From Hartmannibacter diazotrophicus (lineage in GTDB: Bacteria; Pseudomonadota; Alphaproteobacteria; Rhizobiales; Pleomorphomonadaceae), in NCBI RefSeq assembly GCF_900231165.1, contig NZ_LT960614.1, positions 3,287,501 through 3,351,500 of the forward strand: a stretch of DNA of 64,000 nucleotides, given 5' to 3'. Below the pieces are notes generated by a model. The model saw only the letters and a list, made by a program, of their open reading frames with translations, was not told the origin of the DNA and did not search any database. The translations under genes and the position numbers were made by a program. This document shows positions 28,373 through 38,105 of the stretch, piece after piece; the first letter of the stretch is position 1; the number at the start of each line of letters is the position of its first letter.

Positions 28373-29029
28373 AATGAATATCTGATTGCGGAAAAGACCG
28401 CCCTCGCAGAGTTCGAATCCGCCGAAGCATCCGTCGAAAGCCAGAAGATAAGGCTCAATCAGACGACGATCGTCGCCCCCGACGACGGATTGATTACCAC
28501 CCGCTCGGTCCAGCTTGGCACGGTCGTTTCTTCCGGCTCAGAGCTGTTCCGCCTCCTCCGTCAGCGTCGGGTGGAATGGCAGGCAGAGGTGCCCGCGCGT
28601 TATCTGGCCTGCATTCGGACAGGCATGCCCGCGAAGGTGGTTGGCGATGGCGGAATGCTGATCGATGGAACGGTCCGGCTCGTCGGGCCGACGGTGAGCA
28701 CCAATACGGGCCGGGTGATGGTCTATGTCGCGCTGCCGGCATCCGTTCATCCGCCGTCCGGTCTCTACGTCACCGGTGAGATTGAGCTTGCAGTTACCAC
28801 AGCACTGACCGTACCGCAGACGGCGCTCGTGATGCGCGATGGCATGACCTACGTCTTCACCGTCGAGGCCGACCGGCACGTCAAGCGCGTGCGGGTGGAG
28901 ACCGGCCGCCGAAACAGCGACGAGGTCGAGATCCTTTCCGATCTCGACGCGTCGGCGAATGTCGTGACCACCGGAGGCGCGTTTCTTTCAAGCGGCGCAC
29001 TCGTTCGGTTGGAGGGCGACGCCCAATGA
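28373..29029 (+). pseudogene. RND membrane-fusion protein, 5' part removed at IS21 edge
   Basis: About 218 residues similar to the C-terminal two thirds of HlyD/AcrA-type adaptor proteins: the end of a coiled coil (EFESAEASVESQKIRLNQTT), the barrel region IVAPDDGLITTRSVQLGTVV, then VPQTALVMRDGMTYVFTVE and a GALVRLEGD end. The signal peptide and first hairpin strand are absent. The frame stays open into IS21 sequence, so a fused product is conceivable but unlikely to work. It overlaps the permease gene (ATGA). Confidence 0.85.
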
Positions 29030-32000
29030 ACTTTTCCGCCCTCTCCATCCGAAATCCGGTTCCCGCCATCCTGCTGTTCGTGCTTCTGACCGCCGGCGGG
29101 CTCATCGCTTTCAATCGGCTGGCCATTCAGAACTTTCCCGACATGGACCTGCCGACAGTTCAGGTCAGCGCCGTCCTCGAAGGAGCAGCGCCAGCCCAAC
29201 TCGAAACGGAAGTGGCGCGCAAGATCGAAGATCGGCTTGCCTCGCTGGACCGTCTCGAACACATGACGACGACGATCACGGATGGCACCGTCGCTCTCAA
29301 TGTGTCGTTTGAGCTTGGAAAAGACAGCGCGGAGGCTCTGAACGAAGTACGCAATGCCGTCGACAGCGCCGCCGGCGATCTTCCGGTCGGAATGCTGACG
29401 CCGAGCGTGACGAGGAAGACGGTCCAGGGTTCGGCGCTCGTGACCTATGCGATGCGCTCGTCCAGCCTCGACGAGACGGAACTTTCCTGGATCGTCGACA
29501 ACGACGTCACGAAGGCGCTGCTCGCGGTTCCGGGTGTTGGCGGCGTCAACCGGATCGGTGGCGTCGACAGGGAAGTGCATGTTGATCTCGACCCTCGACT
29601 GATGCGGTCGATCGGCCTTAGCGCCGCCTCGGTGTCCACGCAGCTCAAGTCCATGCAGACCGACGCCTCGGGTGGCCGGGCCGACATCGGGGGCGGCAAA
29701 CAGACGATCCGCGTTCTCGGCGCGGCATCCTCGATCGAAGACCTGAAGACGCTGGCAATCCCTTTGCCGAACGGCGTTAAAGTTCGTCTTGATGAAATCG
29801 GAACCGTCGCCGACAGTATCGCCGACCGCTCCTCGATCGCCTTTCTTGACGGCAAGTTCGTGATCGCTGTCGAAGTCCTCCGCGCGAATGGCTTTTCCGA
29901 TACCGGCGTTGCCGCAGCCGTCGACACGGCAATAAAGCGTTTCGCCGCAACCAATCCCGAGATGGAGATCGTCAAGGCCACCACCACCATTGGGCCGATC
30001 GTCGAAAATTACACCGGTTCGATGCATATGCTCTACGAAGGAGCAATCCTCGCCGTCGTGGTGGTCTGGCTCTTCCTGCGCGACTGGCGGGCGACCTTGC
30101 TTGCCGCTGTCGCTCTGCCACTGTCGGTCATCCCGACCTTTCTCGTGATGTCTCTCTCTGGCTTCAGCCTCAATACGGTGACGCTTCTGTCCCTGACCTT
30201 GGTGGTCGGCATTCTGGTCGACGACGCCATCGTCGAGATCGAGAATATCGCGCGCCACCTGCGAATGGCGAAGCACCCGACGAAAGCCGCGCTGGAGGCG
30301 GCGAATGAAATCGGCCTTGCCGTCATCGCCACGACTCTGACCCTCGTCGCGGTCTTCCTGCCGACCGCATTCATGGCCGGTATTCCCGGCCTGATCTTCC
30401 GTCAGTTCGGCGTGACCGCGTCAGTCGCCGTTCTTGCCTCGCTGGTCGTCGCCCGCCTGCTGACGCCGATGATGGCCGCCCATCTGATGAGGGCAAGGGC
30501 TGTCGAGGAAAAAGATGGCCGGATCATGCGCACCTACATGGTGTTCGTCCAAACATGCCTGAGGCATCGCAAACTAACCTTCTTCGGCGTCTGCCTGTTC
30601 CTCGGCCTCTCTCTCCTGACGATCCCACTGCTTAAAACCGGCTTTCTGCCAGCCTCCGACGAGTCCCAGACGAAGGTCACCCTGACGCTGCAACCCGGCA
30701 GCACAATTGCGCAGACGGAAGCAACGACTCGGCGGGCGATGGGCATCATTGGTCGTTTGCCCGAGGTGACAAGCGTTTTTTCCGCGATTGGGAGTGCATC
30801 GTCGGGCGATCTCATCGATTCCGCGACCATCGTCGATACGGCGACCGCCTCGCTCGTTATCGACTTGAAGAAGATCGGCGATCGCAGCCGCGGCCAGGCC
30901 GAGATCGAGGACAACATCCGCCAGGCGCTGGCCGTCTTGCCCGGCGTTAGAATAGAGGTGGGCAACGGCGGCAACGGCACAACGCTGCAAATAACGCTCG
31001 CCGGCGATAATCCGGATCTCCTCGAACAAGCCGCCGCTGCGCTTGAGGAACAGATGCGCACGCTTCAGGGCATTGGTGCCGTGATCTCCAGCGCTTCGCT
31101 TCAATCTCCCGAAATTCAGATCGTGCCAGATCCGGATCGCGCAGCCTCCCTGGGCGTCACGACGGAGGCGATCTCCGAGGCTGTTCGTGTGGCGACCAGC
31201 GGCGATTATTCTTCCTCGCTCGCAAAACTCGATCTGTCGCAGCGTCAGCTTCCCATCCGCGTCAGGCTCGATCCTGAGAGCCGCAAGACGCTTGCAGACA
31301 TCGCAGGCCTGCGCGTCGCCGGCGCTCGCGGCAGTGTCGATCTCGGATCGGTGGCAAGCATTCGTGTCGGTGGCAGTCCAACGCAGATCAGCCGCCTCGA
31401 CCGCTCCCGCAACGTCACCCTGTCCGTCGAGCTCAATGGCCGTATTCTTGGCGACGTCTACGGTGAGGTGCAGGCATTACCTGCGGCAAGAAGCCTGCCG
31501 AAAGGCGTAAGCCTTGTCGAAGCGGGCGAACTGGAGCGCAGCTCGGAGCTTTTCGAGAGCTTTGGCACGGCGATGGCGGTCGGCGTCTTCTGCATCTATG
31601 CGGTGCTGGTTCTGCTGTTCCGCGACTTCCTGCAACCGCTCACGATCCTCATGGCGCTACCACTATCGCTTGGTGGCGCGCTGCTGCCATTGGTACTGAC
31701 CGGCACCAGTTTCTCCATGCCGGTGGTCATCGGGCTCCTGATGCTGATGGGCGTCGTGACGAAGAACTCCATCCTGCTGGTCGAATATGCGATCGTTGCG
31801 CGGCGCAGCGGCCTGTCCCGCTTCGACGCGCTCGTGGACGCGTGTCACAAACGCGTTCGGCCAATAGTCATGACAACGGTCGCAATGGGTTGCGGCATGC
31901 TTCCGGTGGCCCTCAGCCTCAGTGGTGGAGATTCGAGCTTCCAGCAACCGATGGCGATTGTCGTCATTGGCGGTCTAATGACCTCGACCGTCCTCAGCCT

Positions 32001-32097
32001 CGTCGTCATCCCGGTGATTTTCACTGTTGTCGACGACTTTCAACGGCTGCTGAAGCGGTCGGCCAAGACAAGTTCCGTCGAGCAGTCTCCGGCATAA
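29026..32097 (+). CDS. RND efflux permease (HAE1 type)
   Basis: A 1023-residue inner-membrane transporter of normal length. It starts MNFSALSIRNPVPAILLFV (first helix) and has the two large periplasmic loops, proton-relay aspartates in VVGILVDDAIVEIENI (about residue 398), and the second half with LLMLMGVVTKNSILLVEY. The adaptor gene just upstream has lost its 5' part, so this pump may lack its own adaptor. No outer-membrane channel gene is nearby. Substrate unknown. Confidence 0.93.
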   Translation: MNFSALSIRNPVPAILLFVLLTAGGLIAFNRLAIQNFPDMDLPTVQVSAVLEGAAPAQLETEVARKIEDRLASLDRLEHMTTTITDGTVALNVSFELGKDSAEALNEVRNAVDSAAGDLPVGMLTPSVTRKTVQGSALVTYAMRSSSLDETELSWIVDNDVTKALLAVPGVGGVNRIGGVDREVHVDLDPRLMRSIGLSAASVSTQLKSMQTDASGGRADIGGGKQTIRVLGAASSIEDLKTLAIPLPNGVKVRLDEIGTVADSIADRSSIAFLDGKFVIAVEVLRANGFSDTGVAAAVDTAIKRFAATNPEMEIVKATTTIGPIVENYTGSMHMLYEGAILAVVVVWLFLRDWRATLLAAVALPLSVIPTFLVMSLSGFSLNTVTLLSLTLVVGILVDDAIVEIENIARHLRMAKHPTKAALEAANEIGLAVIATTLTLVAVFLPTAFMAGIPGLIFRQFGVTASVAVLASLVVARLLTPMMAAHLMRARAVEEKDGRIMRTYMVFVQTCLRHRKLTFFGVCLFLGLSLLTIPLLKTGFLPASDESQTKVTLTLQPGSTIAQTEATTRRAMGIIGRLPEVTSVFSAIGSASSGDLIDSATIVDTATASLVIDLKKIGDRSRGQAEIEDNIRQALAVLPGVRIEVGNGGNGTTLQITLAGDNPDLLEQAAAALEEQMRTLQGIGAVISSASLQSPEIQIVPDPDRAASLGVTTEAISEAVRVATSGDYSSSLAKLDLSQRQLPIRVRLDPESRKTLADIAGLRVAGARGSVDLGSVASIRVGGSPTQISRLDRSRNVTLSVELNGRILGDVYGEVQALPAARSLPKGVSLVEAGELERSSELFESFGTAMAVGVFCIYAVLVLLFRDFLQPLTILMALPLSLGGALLPLVLTGTSFSMPVVIGLLMLMGVVTKNSILLVEYAIVARRSGLSRFDALVDACHKRVRPIVMTTVAMGCGMLPVALSLSGGDSSFQQPMAIVVIGGLMTSTVLSLVVIPVIFTVVDDFQRLLKRSAKTSSVEQSPA

Positions 32098-32150
32098 CGA
32101 GGACAGTGCAAGCGTCTCCGACCGAAACCTTAGTTTCCGAGCTGTTTCGG

Positions 32151-32478
32151 GAAATTATTTCCCTTGCCCCGACCCTCAGGTCCTGCCAGGAATGAAGCGG
32201 CAAACCTGTCCGCATCCATAGACACGCCTAACATATTGGCGAAAAAATCGAATTCGGTGTTTTTAGAGATTTGTCTCCGCCCTCTGCTACCACTCATTTT
32301 CATGAGTTAAATCAAAGACTTCGGCGAATTTCTGCTCATCTCATGTGTTGGACGTGTCTCACGCACATGTACGCAGAGACCCATGGCGAGAGCTTTCCTC
32401 TCCAGCGGCGCAAGGACCGCTATTACCTACAGATTCGGTTCTCCTGGCCTGCTGCCTCCAACTTCATGAAAACACCCT
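32151..32478 (+). repeat. Direct repeat copy 2 (attachment scar)
   Basis: Bases 32151-32275 match 50556-50681 upstream of copy 3 (for example TGCCAGGAATGAA, CAAACCTGTCCGCA and CTAACATATTG), which is not found before copy 1 because the tRNA is there. The 39-base core is at 32276-32314, followed by a diverged integrase start. This is what the right end of one element joined to the left end of the next would look like. Confidence 0.85.
32383..32475 (+). pseudogene. Integrase N-terminal remnant, copy 2 (frameshifted)
   Basis: The ATG and MARA codons match copies 1 and 3, but one base is missing after GAGAGC, so the frame shifts; similarity fades after about 80 bases at CAGATTCGGTT. Clearly the oldest or most decayed of the three. 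Confidence 0.75.
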
Positions 32479-32514
32479 AACCGGGTGTCCACGAAACCGG
32501 CAGCCGGCCACAGA

Positions 32515-32705
32515 GCCAATTTCAGTGATCGGTTCAAGCGCGATGCAGTGCGTCAGATCACTGAACGCGGCTAGCCGGTTTGGCAGGTGTCGCAGCGTCT
32601 GGACGTAAGTGCGCATTCGCTCTACGCGTGGTGGAGGAAGTACGCATCGGAAGTTTCCAAGGGCGGAGATCAGGCCGACGAGATCAGGCAGTTGAAGCGT
32701 TATCC
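32515..32705 (+). pseudogene. IS3-family OrfA remnant
   Basis: In frame it reads SDRFKRDAVRQITERG, then an amber stop, then PVWQVSQRLDVSAHSLYAWW, the helix-turn-helix of IS3-family OrfA. The reading frame ends soon after QLKR, so OrfB is missing. A tail motif at 32745-32775 (GGGGTCTATAGAACGCGGGG) resembles 51322-51354 after the OrfB remnant beyond copy 3. Confidence 0.8.
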
Positions 32706-33103
32706 AACGCGGGTCACCAATTAGCGCGACATCAAGCCTAACCCCACAGGGGTCTATAGAACGCGGGGATATTCACCTAAAAGCCTCGCGAAATCAATGG
32801 CGTGTCGAGGGTCATTTCAAGACTTTGCGTCGCTTACCAGCGAACACTATCTAAGTGAAGCGCCAAAAAGAAACAAGGCCGGATCGAGCTCCAACCTTTG
32901 CCTCGTCGCACCAGCCAAGGTGCAGGCAAGTAACGAACAAGGTCGGAACCCCATCCGTCTCCTCAACGGCAATTGAATTGCCCGTGTTGCGCACTCCCCT
33001 GATTTTTCCATCGCAGCGATTTGCACATCGCCATTTGGCCGAGGCGCACATGGTGCGCGGCGGCCGAAGACTGAAAACCCAATCATCAATCCGGAGTGCC
33101 CAG
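32706..33103. other. Gap between IS3 debris and the HAD gene
   Basis: About 400 bases. The first 70 contain the IS3 end motif. The rest holds no supported gene; an open frame in phase with the HAD gene runs back to 32855 but lacks family similarity. The HAD promoter should lie here. Confidence 0.5.
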
Positions 33104-33871
33104 ATGCAGCCGAGCCGCCGCGACGTCGTCGCGACTACCCTTGCCCTTGCCGTTTCCTCGACCGGCCTTGCCGCCAAAGCCCGGGCGGCAACCTCCCCGA
33201 TCCGGGCTGTTGCCTTCGACGGCTTTCCTGTCTTCGATCCGAGGGGCATCTTCGCAATGAGCGAGGAGACCTATCCCGGCAAGGGCGACGCGCTGAACGC
33301 GCTCTGGCGCAGCCGCCAGTTCGAATATACTTGGCTGCGCTCGCTCGGCGGCATGCCGTATCGCGATTTTCCGGCGGTCATCGAGGACGCACTCGTTTTC
33401 GCAACATCATCGCTTGGCCTCCCCCTCTCGGGCGAAACCCGCGACCGCATGGTCGGCGGCTTCTTCGCGATGCCGGTCTGGCCGGACGTCAAGCCGGCCC
33501 TCAGGGCCATGCGCGGCGCCGGACTGCGCCTTGCCTTCCTCAATAATTTCTCCCGGAAAATGCTCGCCGAAAACGTCCGCTACAATGGGCTGGAGGAGGA
33601 TTTCGAGTTCCAGCTCAGCGTCGATGCGGTCGGCCGCTACAAGCCAGCGCCCGAGGCCTATCAGATGGGCCCCGATGCCTTTGGCCTGCCGAAGGAGCAG
33701 ATTGCCTTTGCCGCCTTCGCCGGCTGGGATGCGGCCGGCGCGAAGGCCTTTGGCTTCCCCACGTTCTGGGTCAACCGGATGAAGCAGAAACCGGAAGAAC
33801 TCGGCTTTGCTGCCGATGCAACCGGATCAACTCTTGGTGACCTCGCCGACCATCTCTCCGCTCGCGGGTGA
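33104..33871 (+). CDS. HAD-superfamily hydrolase (haloacid dehalogenase type II-like), probably exported
   Basis: A 255-residue protein. Residues 1-29 look like a twin-arginine signal (SRRDVVATTLALAVSS, ending ARA). The HAD nucleophile is Asp39 in AVAFDGFPVFD, the lysine is in GRYKPAPEAY, and the acidic end motif is GWDAAGAKAFGFPTFWVNR. In classical L-2-haloacid dehalogenases this last motif is preceded by SN; here it reads AFAG, so activity on haloacids is uncertain. GGAGTGCCCAG precedes the ATG. It overlaps the convergent HxlR gene by 45 bases. Confidence 0.85.
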   Translation: MQPSRRDVVATTLALAVSSTGLAAKARAATSPIRAVAFDGFPVFDPRGIFAMSEETYPGKGDALNALWRSRQFEYTWLRSLGGMPYRDFPAVIEDALVFATSSLGLPLSGETRDRMVGGFFAMPVWPDVKPALRAMRGAGLRLAFLNNFSRKMLAENVRYNGLEEDFEFQLSVDAVGRYKPAPEAYQMGPDAFGLPKEQIAFAAFAGWDAAGAKAFGFPTFWVNRMKQKPEELGFAADATGSTLGDLADHLSARG

Positions 33872-34267
33872 GGCTTCCTCCGACGGACTCGACGCTTTCG
33901 TCATTTGTCCGACATCGCAATCGGCCAGCCGGTCGAGTTCCTCAAGCTCGACCGCATGGCGCCGCCCCCAGTCGCAAAGAGCCAGAAGAACTGGCTCCAG
34001 ACTGACGCCCAACGGCGTTGCCGAATAGTCGACGCGCGGCGGCACCCGCCGGAAGACTTCCCGGTGAACGAGGCCGTGTTCCTCCATTTCCCTCAGTTGC
34101 TGGATAAGCACCTTCTGGCTGAGTGAGGGAAAGAGCCGCTTCAATTCCGAGAGCCGCTTCGGGCCTTCATAGAGGCGGTAGAGGATGATCGCCTTCCAGC
34201 GGCCGGAGATGACCTTGAGCGCCCGTTCGACGGGCAGTATCGGCAGGTTCTTGATCTGATCGCCCAT
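33827..34267 (-). CDS. HxlR-family transcriptional regulator
   Basis: A 146-residue winged-helix protein with the HxlR core: ALKVISGRWKAIILYRLYEG, RLSELKRLFPSLSQKVLIQQ, and RREVF-like VHREVFRRVPPRVDYSATPLG. The start at 34267 fits the family. It is divergent from a quinone-reductase-like gene, the usual partner of HxlR regulators that sense quinones or aldehydes. The C-terminal tail from about residue 120 is unusually long and acidic. Confidence 0.92.
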   Translation of the reverse strand: MGDQIKNLPILPVERALKVISGRWKAIILYRLYEGPKRLSELKRLFPSLSQKVLIQQLREMEEHGLVHREVFRRVPPRVDYSATPLGVSLEPVLLALCDWGRRHAVELEELDRLADCDVGQMTKASSPSEEASPASGEMVGEVTKS

Positions 34268-34279
34268 GGTTACCAGTCG

Positions 34280-34310
34280 GTCTGTATGACACAAAAAAGT
34301 CTGTAGAGAC
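34280..34310. promoter_or_regulatory. Candidate HxlR operator between the divergent genes
   Basis: GTCTGTA occurs at 34280-34286 and again at 34299-34305, about two helical turns apart, each followed by a GA.AC-like tail (TGACAC and GAGAC). The site lies just upstream of the regulator start. Confidence 0.4.
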
Positions 34311-34392
34311 GATATCGACTGTAAGAGCAAGACATCAGCGTGCCAAGGCCGAAAGGCCCCTGATGCCAACGCCCAGAAATGGAGCCACGCAG

Positions 34393-35382
34393 ATGAAAGC
34401 CGTTTCCATCGACCGCTTCGGCGCGCCCGATGTGCTCACCCTCGTCGACGTCGACGCCCCCCGCCCCGGCCCTTCCGACATTCTCGTTCGGGTTCATGCC
34501 GCCGGCGTCAATTTCGCCGAAACCCTCCAGCGTCAAGACCGCTATGCGATGACGCCTCCGCTCCCGTCCATCCTGGGATCGGAGGCTGCCGGTGTGATCG
34601 AGGCTGTCGGTGGCGACGTCGCCGGCTTCTCGGTCGGTGACCGCGTCGCGGCCCCGCTCTTTGCCGCGGGCATTCATTTCGGTGGCTATGCCGAACTTGT
34701 CGCCATCGACCATCGCTATGCGGTGGGAATTCCCGATGCCGTCTCATTCGAGACGGCGGCCGCTCTCATGGTGCAGGGGTTGACCGCCGACCATCTCACC
34801 CGGCAGGCGTCGCCCACCGGCAAGGTCGTCCTGATCACGGCAGCCGCCGGCGGCGTCGGCTCGCAACTTGTCCAGATCGCCCGGCTGCGTTGCGCCAAAA
34901 CCATCGTCGCCGCAGCCGGCAGCACCGAAAAGCTCGATTTCGCCAGACGCCTCGGCGCGGACATCGCCATCGACTACACCCGCACGGACTGGACCGAAGC
35001 GCTGCTCACCGCGACAGGCGGCGAAAAGCCCGACATCGTCTACGATTCCGTCGGCGGCGACATCACCATGGATTGCCTCAAACTGCTCGCCCCTGTCGGC
35101 CAGATGGTTCTCTACGGCGCGCTCAACATCCAGTCCTTCCAGTTGGGCGTGCCGGACCTCCTCGGCCTTATCTTCAACAACCAGTCTCTCACCGGCTTCG
35201 CACTGGTTCCGCTGCTGACGCCGGACATTCTGCGCCAGAGCCTCGGCGATCTGTTCGGCCTTGCTGCAAGCGGCGCTCTCAAGGTGGAAATCGGGCGGAC
35301 GTTTCCCCTTGCCGAAGCCGCAGAGGCCCATCGCGCGCTCGGCGACAGGAAGACGCGCGGCAAGATCGTACTGCTTCCGTGA
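34393..35382 (+). CDS. Zinc-type alcohol dehydrogenase-like quinone reductase
   Basis: A 329-residue medium-chain reductase starting MKAVSIDRFGAPDVLTLVDV. It has the GroES-like domain (VRVHAAGVNFAETL), the substrate segment, and an NADPH-binding AAAGGVGSQLVQIAR near residue 155. The catalytic zinc cysteines of alcohol dehydrogenases are missing, as in NADPH:quinone reductases. It is divergent from hxlR and probably regulated by it. Confidence 0.9.
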   Translation: MKAVSIDRFGAPDVLTLVDVDAPRPGPSDILVRVHAAGVNFAETLQRQDRYAMTPPLPSILGSEAAGVIEAVGGDVAGFSVGDRVAAPLFAAGIHFGGYAELVAIDHRYAVGIPDAVSFETAAALMVQGLTADHLTRQASPTGKVVLITAAAGGVGSQLVQIARLRCAKTIVAAAGSTEKLDFARRLGADIAIDYTRTDWTEALLTATGGEKPDIVYDSVGGDITMDCLKLLAPVGQMVLYGALNIQSFQLGVPDLLGLIFNNQSLTGFALVPLLTPDILRQSLGDLFGLAASGALKVEIGRTFPLAEAAEAHRALGDRKTRGKIVLLP

Positions 35383-35539
35383 GTCTTCCCATTCGCCGCC
35401 TCAAGAAGGCCGGCGAAGGCCATCACGAAGCCGTGTCCCGAAAGGCCCGCGAACGTGATCTTCGACAGGTAACGACGGCGATGGCGCCGCCGAAGCAGCC
35501 GATGTGACCGCTGATGGTCGCGCCTTCATTCAGGAGAAC

Positions 35540-35806
35540 ATGACTATGGATCGTCGCACTGTTGCCCTCGCTCTCGCCGGCTCGCTGGCCTCTGCCCTCA
35601 CCATGATTGCGGTTTCGGCTCCCGCCCACGCCGCCGGGACGGAGAAGTGCTACGGCATCGCACTGAAGGGCCAGAACGACTGCGCGGCCGGCAGCCATGA
35701 CTGTGCCGGTATGTCCAAGGTCGATTTCGACAAGGCCTCCTTCAAGGAAGTGCCGAAAGGCACCTGCAAGACCATCAAGGGGTCGCTGAAGCCCGGCAAG
35801 GCCTGA
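35540..35806 (+). CDS. DUF2282 (bufferin-like) exported precursor peptide
   Basis: An 88-residue protein with a Sec signal (residues 1-32, ending AHA-A). The mature part has the four conserved cysteines of DUF2282: Cys37 in [10 protein letters not shown], Cys48 in QNDCAAG, Cys55 in HDCAGMS and Cys76 in [10 protein letters not shown]. Members, called bufferins, are exported copper-binding peptides whose cysteines are modified by a MNIO (DUF692) enzyme with a DUF2063 partner. No such enzyme is encoded nearby. AGGAG at 35532-35536 suits the ATG at 35540 or 35546. Confidence 0.87.
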   Translation: MTMDRRTVALALAGSLASALTMIAVSAPAHAAGTEKCYGIALKGQNDCAAGSHDCAGMSKVDFDKASFKEVPKGTCKTIKGSLKPGKA

Positions 35807-36014
35807 TCCAAGCCCTCTCGTGCATGTGGGCGGCGAGCTTCGTCTTGCCGCCCGCAGTCCTTTTTGGAGCGCCTCGTTCGCATGGCGCGCCCCTAAGCGC
35901 CCGGCATCCAAAAAATCATCGACACCCGGGAATATTATGCGCCCTCACCCGGTCTTGGTCCCTGCGAGGCACGAAATCGAAGCCCCGCCCACCGAAAACC
36001 GGAGACCAGACCCC

Positions 36015-36974
36015 ATGAGCCGAACAGATGACGATGCCCCACAACTGGACGCGGACGGCATCGACCGCCGCGGTTTCCTCGAGTGCATGACCTGGGCCGG
36101 GACGGGCGTCCTGTGGGGCCTCGCCGGCGGCTTGCCGATGGCGGCGACGCTGACGAAGGCACTGGCGGCCGAGCCCACCACCAATCCCTTCACCTTCCTT
36201 CAGATCAGCGACAGCCATGTCGGCTTCGACAAGCCGGCCAATCCCAACGCGCTCTCAACGCTTGAGGAGGCGATCGCCCGCATCAAGGCCCTGCCCGAAA
36301 AGCCGGCCTTCATGATCCACACCGGTGACATCAGCCATCTTTCCAGGGACAAGGAGTTCGACGATGCCGACCAACTCATCAAGTCGGCAGGACTGCCGGT
36401 GTTCTACGTGCCCGGCGAACACGACCTGCTCGACGATGAGCAAGGAGGCAGCTACCGCGCCCGCTACGGCAAGGGAACCGAGGGCACAGGATGGTTCAGC
36501 TTCGACCAAGAGGGCGTACATTACATCGGCCTCGTCAACGTCGTGAACCTGAAGGCGGGCGGCCTCGGCAACCTCGGCGCCGATCAGCTCGAATGGCTGG
36601 AAAACGATGTCGCCGGTCTTTCCTCAAGCACACCGATCGTGGTCTTCGCCCATATCCCGCTCTGGACGGTCTATCCGGACTGGGGCTGGGGCACGTCGGA
36701 CGGCGCGCAGGCGCTGACCTACCTGAAGCGCTTCGGTTCGGTGACGGTCCTCAATGGCCACATCCACCAGGTGATGCAGAAGGTGGAGGGCAACGTTTCC
36801 TTCCACACCGCCCGCTCGACCGCCTTCCCACAGCCGGTCCCCGGCACGGCGCCGTCTCCCGGCCCGATGAAGGTGCCCGAAGGCGAGTTGCGCAAGCTCC
36901 TCGGCATCACGAGCGTCAACTTCGTCCGCGGCGGCGATCCGCTGGCGATCATCGATACGCCGCTGGCGGGGTGA
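36015..36974 (+). CDS. Tat-exported metallophosphoesterase
   Basis: A 319-residue protein with a twin-arginine signal (DRRGFLECMTWAGTGVLWG, cut near LAA). The calcineurin-type metal site is complete: ISDSHVG, TGDISHL, PGEHD, AHIPLW and NGHIHQ. It should hydrolyse a phosphoester in the periplasm. It lies between the bufferin-like gene and a cupredoxin gene, five bases before the latter, so an operon is likely. The ATG at 36015 is chosen because it gives the Tat signal. Confidence 0.9.
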   Translation: MSRTDDDAPQLDADGIDRRGFLECMTWAGTGVLWGLAGGLPMAATLTKALAAEPTTNPFTFLQISDSHVGFDKPANPNALSTLEEAIARIKALPEKPAFMIHTGDISHLSRDKEFDDADQLIKSAGLPVFYVPGEHDLLDDEQGGSYRARYGKGTEGTGWFSFDQEGVHYIGLVNVVNLKAGGLGNLGADQLEWLENDVAGLSSSTPIVVFAHIPLWTVYPDWGWGTSDGAQALTYLKRFGSVTVLNGHIHQVMQKVEGNVSFHTARSTAFPQPVPGTAPSPGPMKVPEGELRKLLGITSVNFVRGGDPLAIIDTPLAG

Positions 36975-36979
36975 CGATC

Positions 36980-37345
36980 ATGCAGCACCAACAGATGAGG
37001 GCGTTTCCAGCCAGGAAGCTGATCGCGGCGACGCTCATGGCGCTCGCCCTCGGCATCGCTGCCGGCGCACAGGCGACAGCGGCCGAGACTGCTTCAGTCT
37101 CGATCGAGAACTTCACCTTCTCGCCGGCCGAACTCACTGTCACCGCCGGGACGACGGTGACCTTCACCAACCACGACGACATCCCGCATACGGTCGTCGC
37201 AACGGACAACAGTTTCAAGTCGAAGCCACTCGACACCGACGACACCTACACGATCACCTTCAAGGACCAGGGAAGTTTCGACTACTTCTGCTCGCTCCAT
37301 CCTCACATGACCGGCAAGGTGATCGTCCTGCCGAACGCCGGCTAG
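36980..37345 (+). CDS. Amicyanin-like periplasmic cupredoxin
   Basis: A 121-residue blue-copper-type protein with a signal peptide (about residues 1-36). The type 1 copper ligands are His70 in DDIPHTVVATD, and Cys104, His107 and Met110 in DYFCSLHPHM. The short C-x2-H-x2-M loop is the amicyanin form. It should carry electrons or bind copper in the periplasm. A GTG at 36971 overlapping the previous stop is an alternative start. It lies upstream of an ECF sigma gene. Confidence 0.92.
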   Translation: MQHQQMRAFPARKLIAATLMALALGIAAGAQATAAETASVSIENFTFSPAELTVTAGTTVTFTNHDDIPHTVVATDNSFKSKPLDTDDTYTITFKDQGSFDYFCSLHPHMTGKVIVLPNAG

Positions 37346-37358
37346 GTCAGGCGCAACC

Positions 37359-38105
37359 ATGGCGGCCGCAGCCTTCCTCACCCCACGCAACGCGACCAGC
37401 CGAACGCAGACCGCCCGTTGGTATCTCATTGCGTTGTCGGCCGGCCTCCTCCAGGCCGTCATGACAGCGCTGGAGCATGCCGCGGACTTCCCCACAGCGG
37501 CCACCATCGCCTCGCCGACCCTCCACGGGCCGGCGAGTGCGGACGCCGGCCTCTCCCGGCGATTTTCAACGGAGATCCTGGCCCATCTCGACGCCGCCCA
37601 CACATTGGCGCGCTACCTTGTCCGCGATCATTCGGTGGCCGAGGATATCGTCCAGGAGGCATTCCTCAGGGCCTTCCGTGCATTCTCGGGCTATCGCGGC
37701 GACAACCCCCGGGCGTGGCTGCTCGCCATCGTGCGCAACTGCCATCGTGATTGGCGGACGGAACAGGCCCGGATGCGCTCGACGATGCCAGGCTCTGCTC
37801 CTTACGGAAACGAGAGCGAAGACGACCAACTGGTCACGATCCCTTCGTCCGACCTCTCGCCCGAAGAGGAGCTCTTGCGCCGCGACGAGGCCGGCCGCGT
37901 ACATGCGATCCTCGTGATCATGCCCGAAATTTTCCGCGAGGTTCTGGTCCTACGCGATCTGGAAGACCTCTCCTATGCCGATATCGCCGAGGTCATCGCC
38001 GCGCCCATAGGCACGGTCATGTCGCGGCTGGCCCGCGCTCGCCGGCTTTTCGGTCGGCTCTGGCTTGGCGAACCGGACGCAGGCGGCCCGGAGGAGATGG
38101 CATGA
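37359..38105 (+). CDS. ECF-type RNA polymerase sigma factor
   Basis: A protein of up to 248 residues. Sigma region 2 is at [20 protein letters not shown] with AFRAF and [12 protein letters not shown]; region 4 is [20 protein letters not shown] with [11 protein letters not shown]. The true start may be the ATG at 37461, giving 214 residues, because the first 34 residues lack family similarity and no good ribosome-binding site marks either. Its stop overlaps the anti-sigma gene. It probably drives its own operon. Confidence 0.9.
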   Translation: MAAAAFLTPRNATSRTQTARWYLIALSAGLLQAVMTALEHAADFPTAATIASPTLHGPASADAGLSRRFSTEILAHLDAAHTLARYLVRDHSVAEDIVQEAFLRAFRAFSGYRGDNPRAWLLAIVRNCHRDWRTEQARMRSTMPGSAPYGNESEDDQLVTIPSSDLSPEEELLRRDEAGRVHAILVIMPEIFREVLVLRDLEDLSYADIAEVIAAPIGTVMSRLARARRLFGRLWLGEPDAGGPEEMA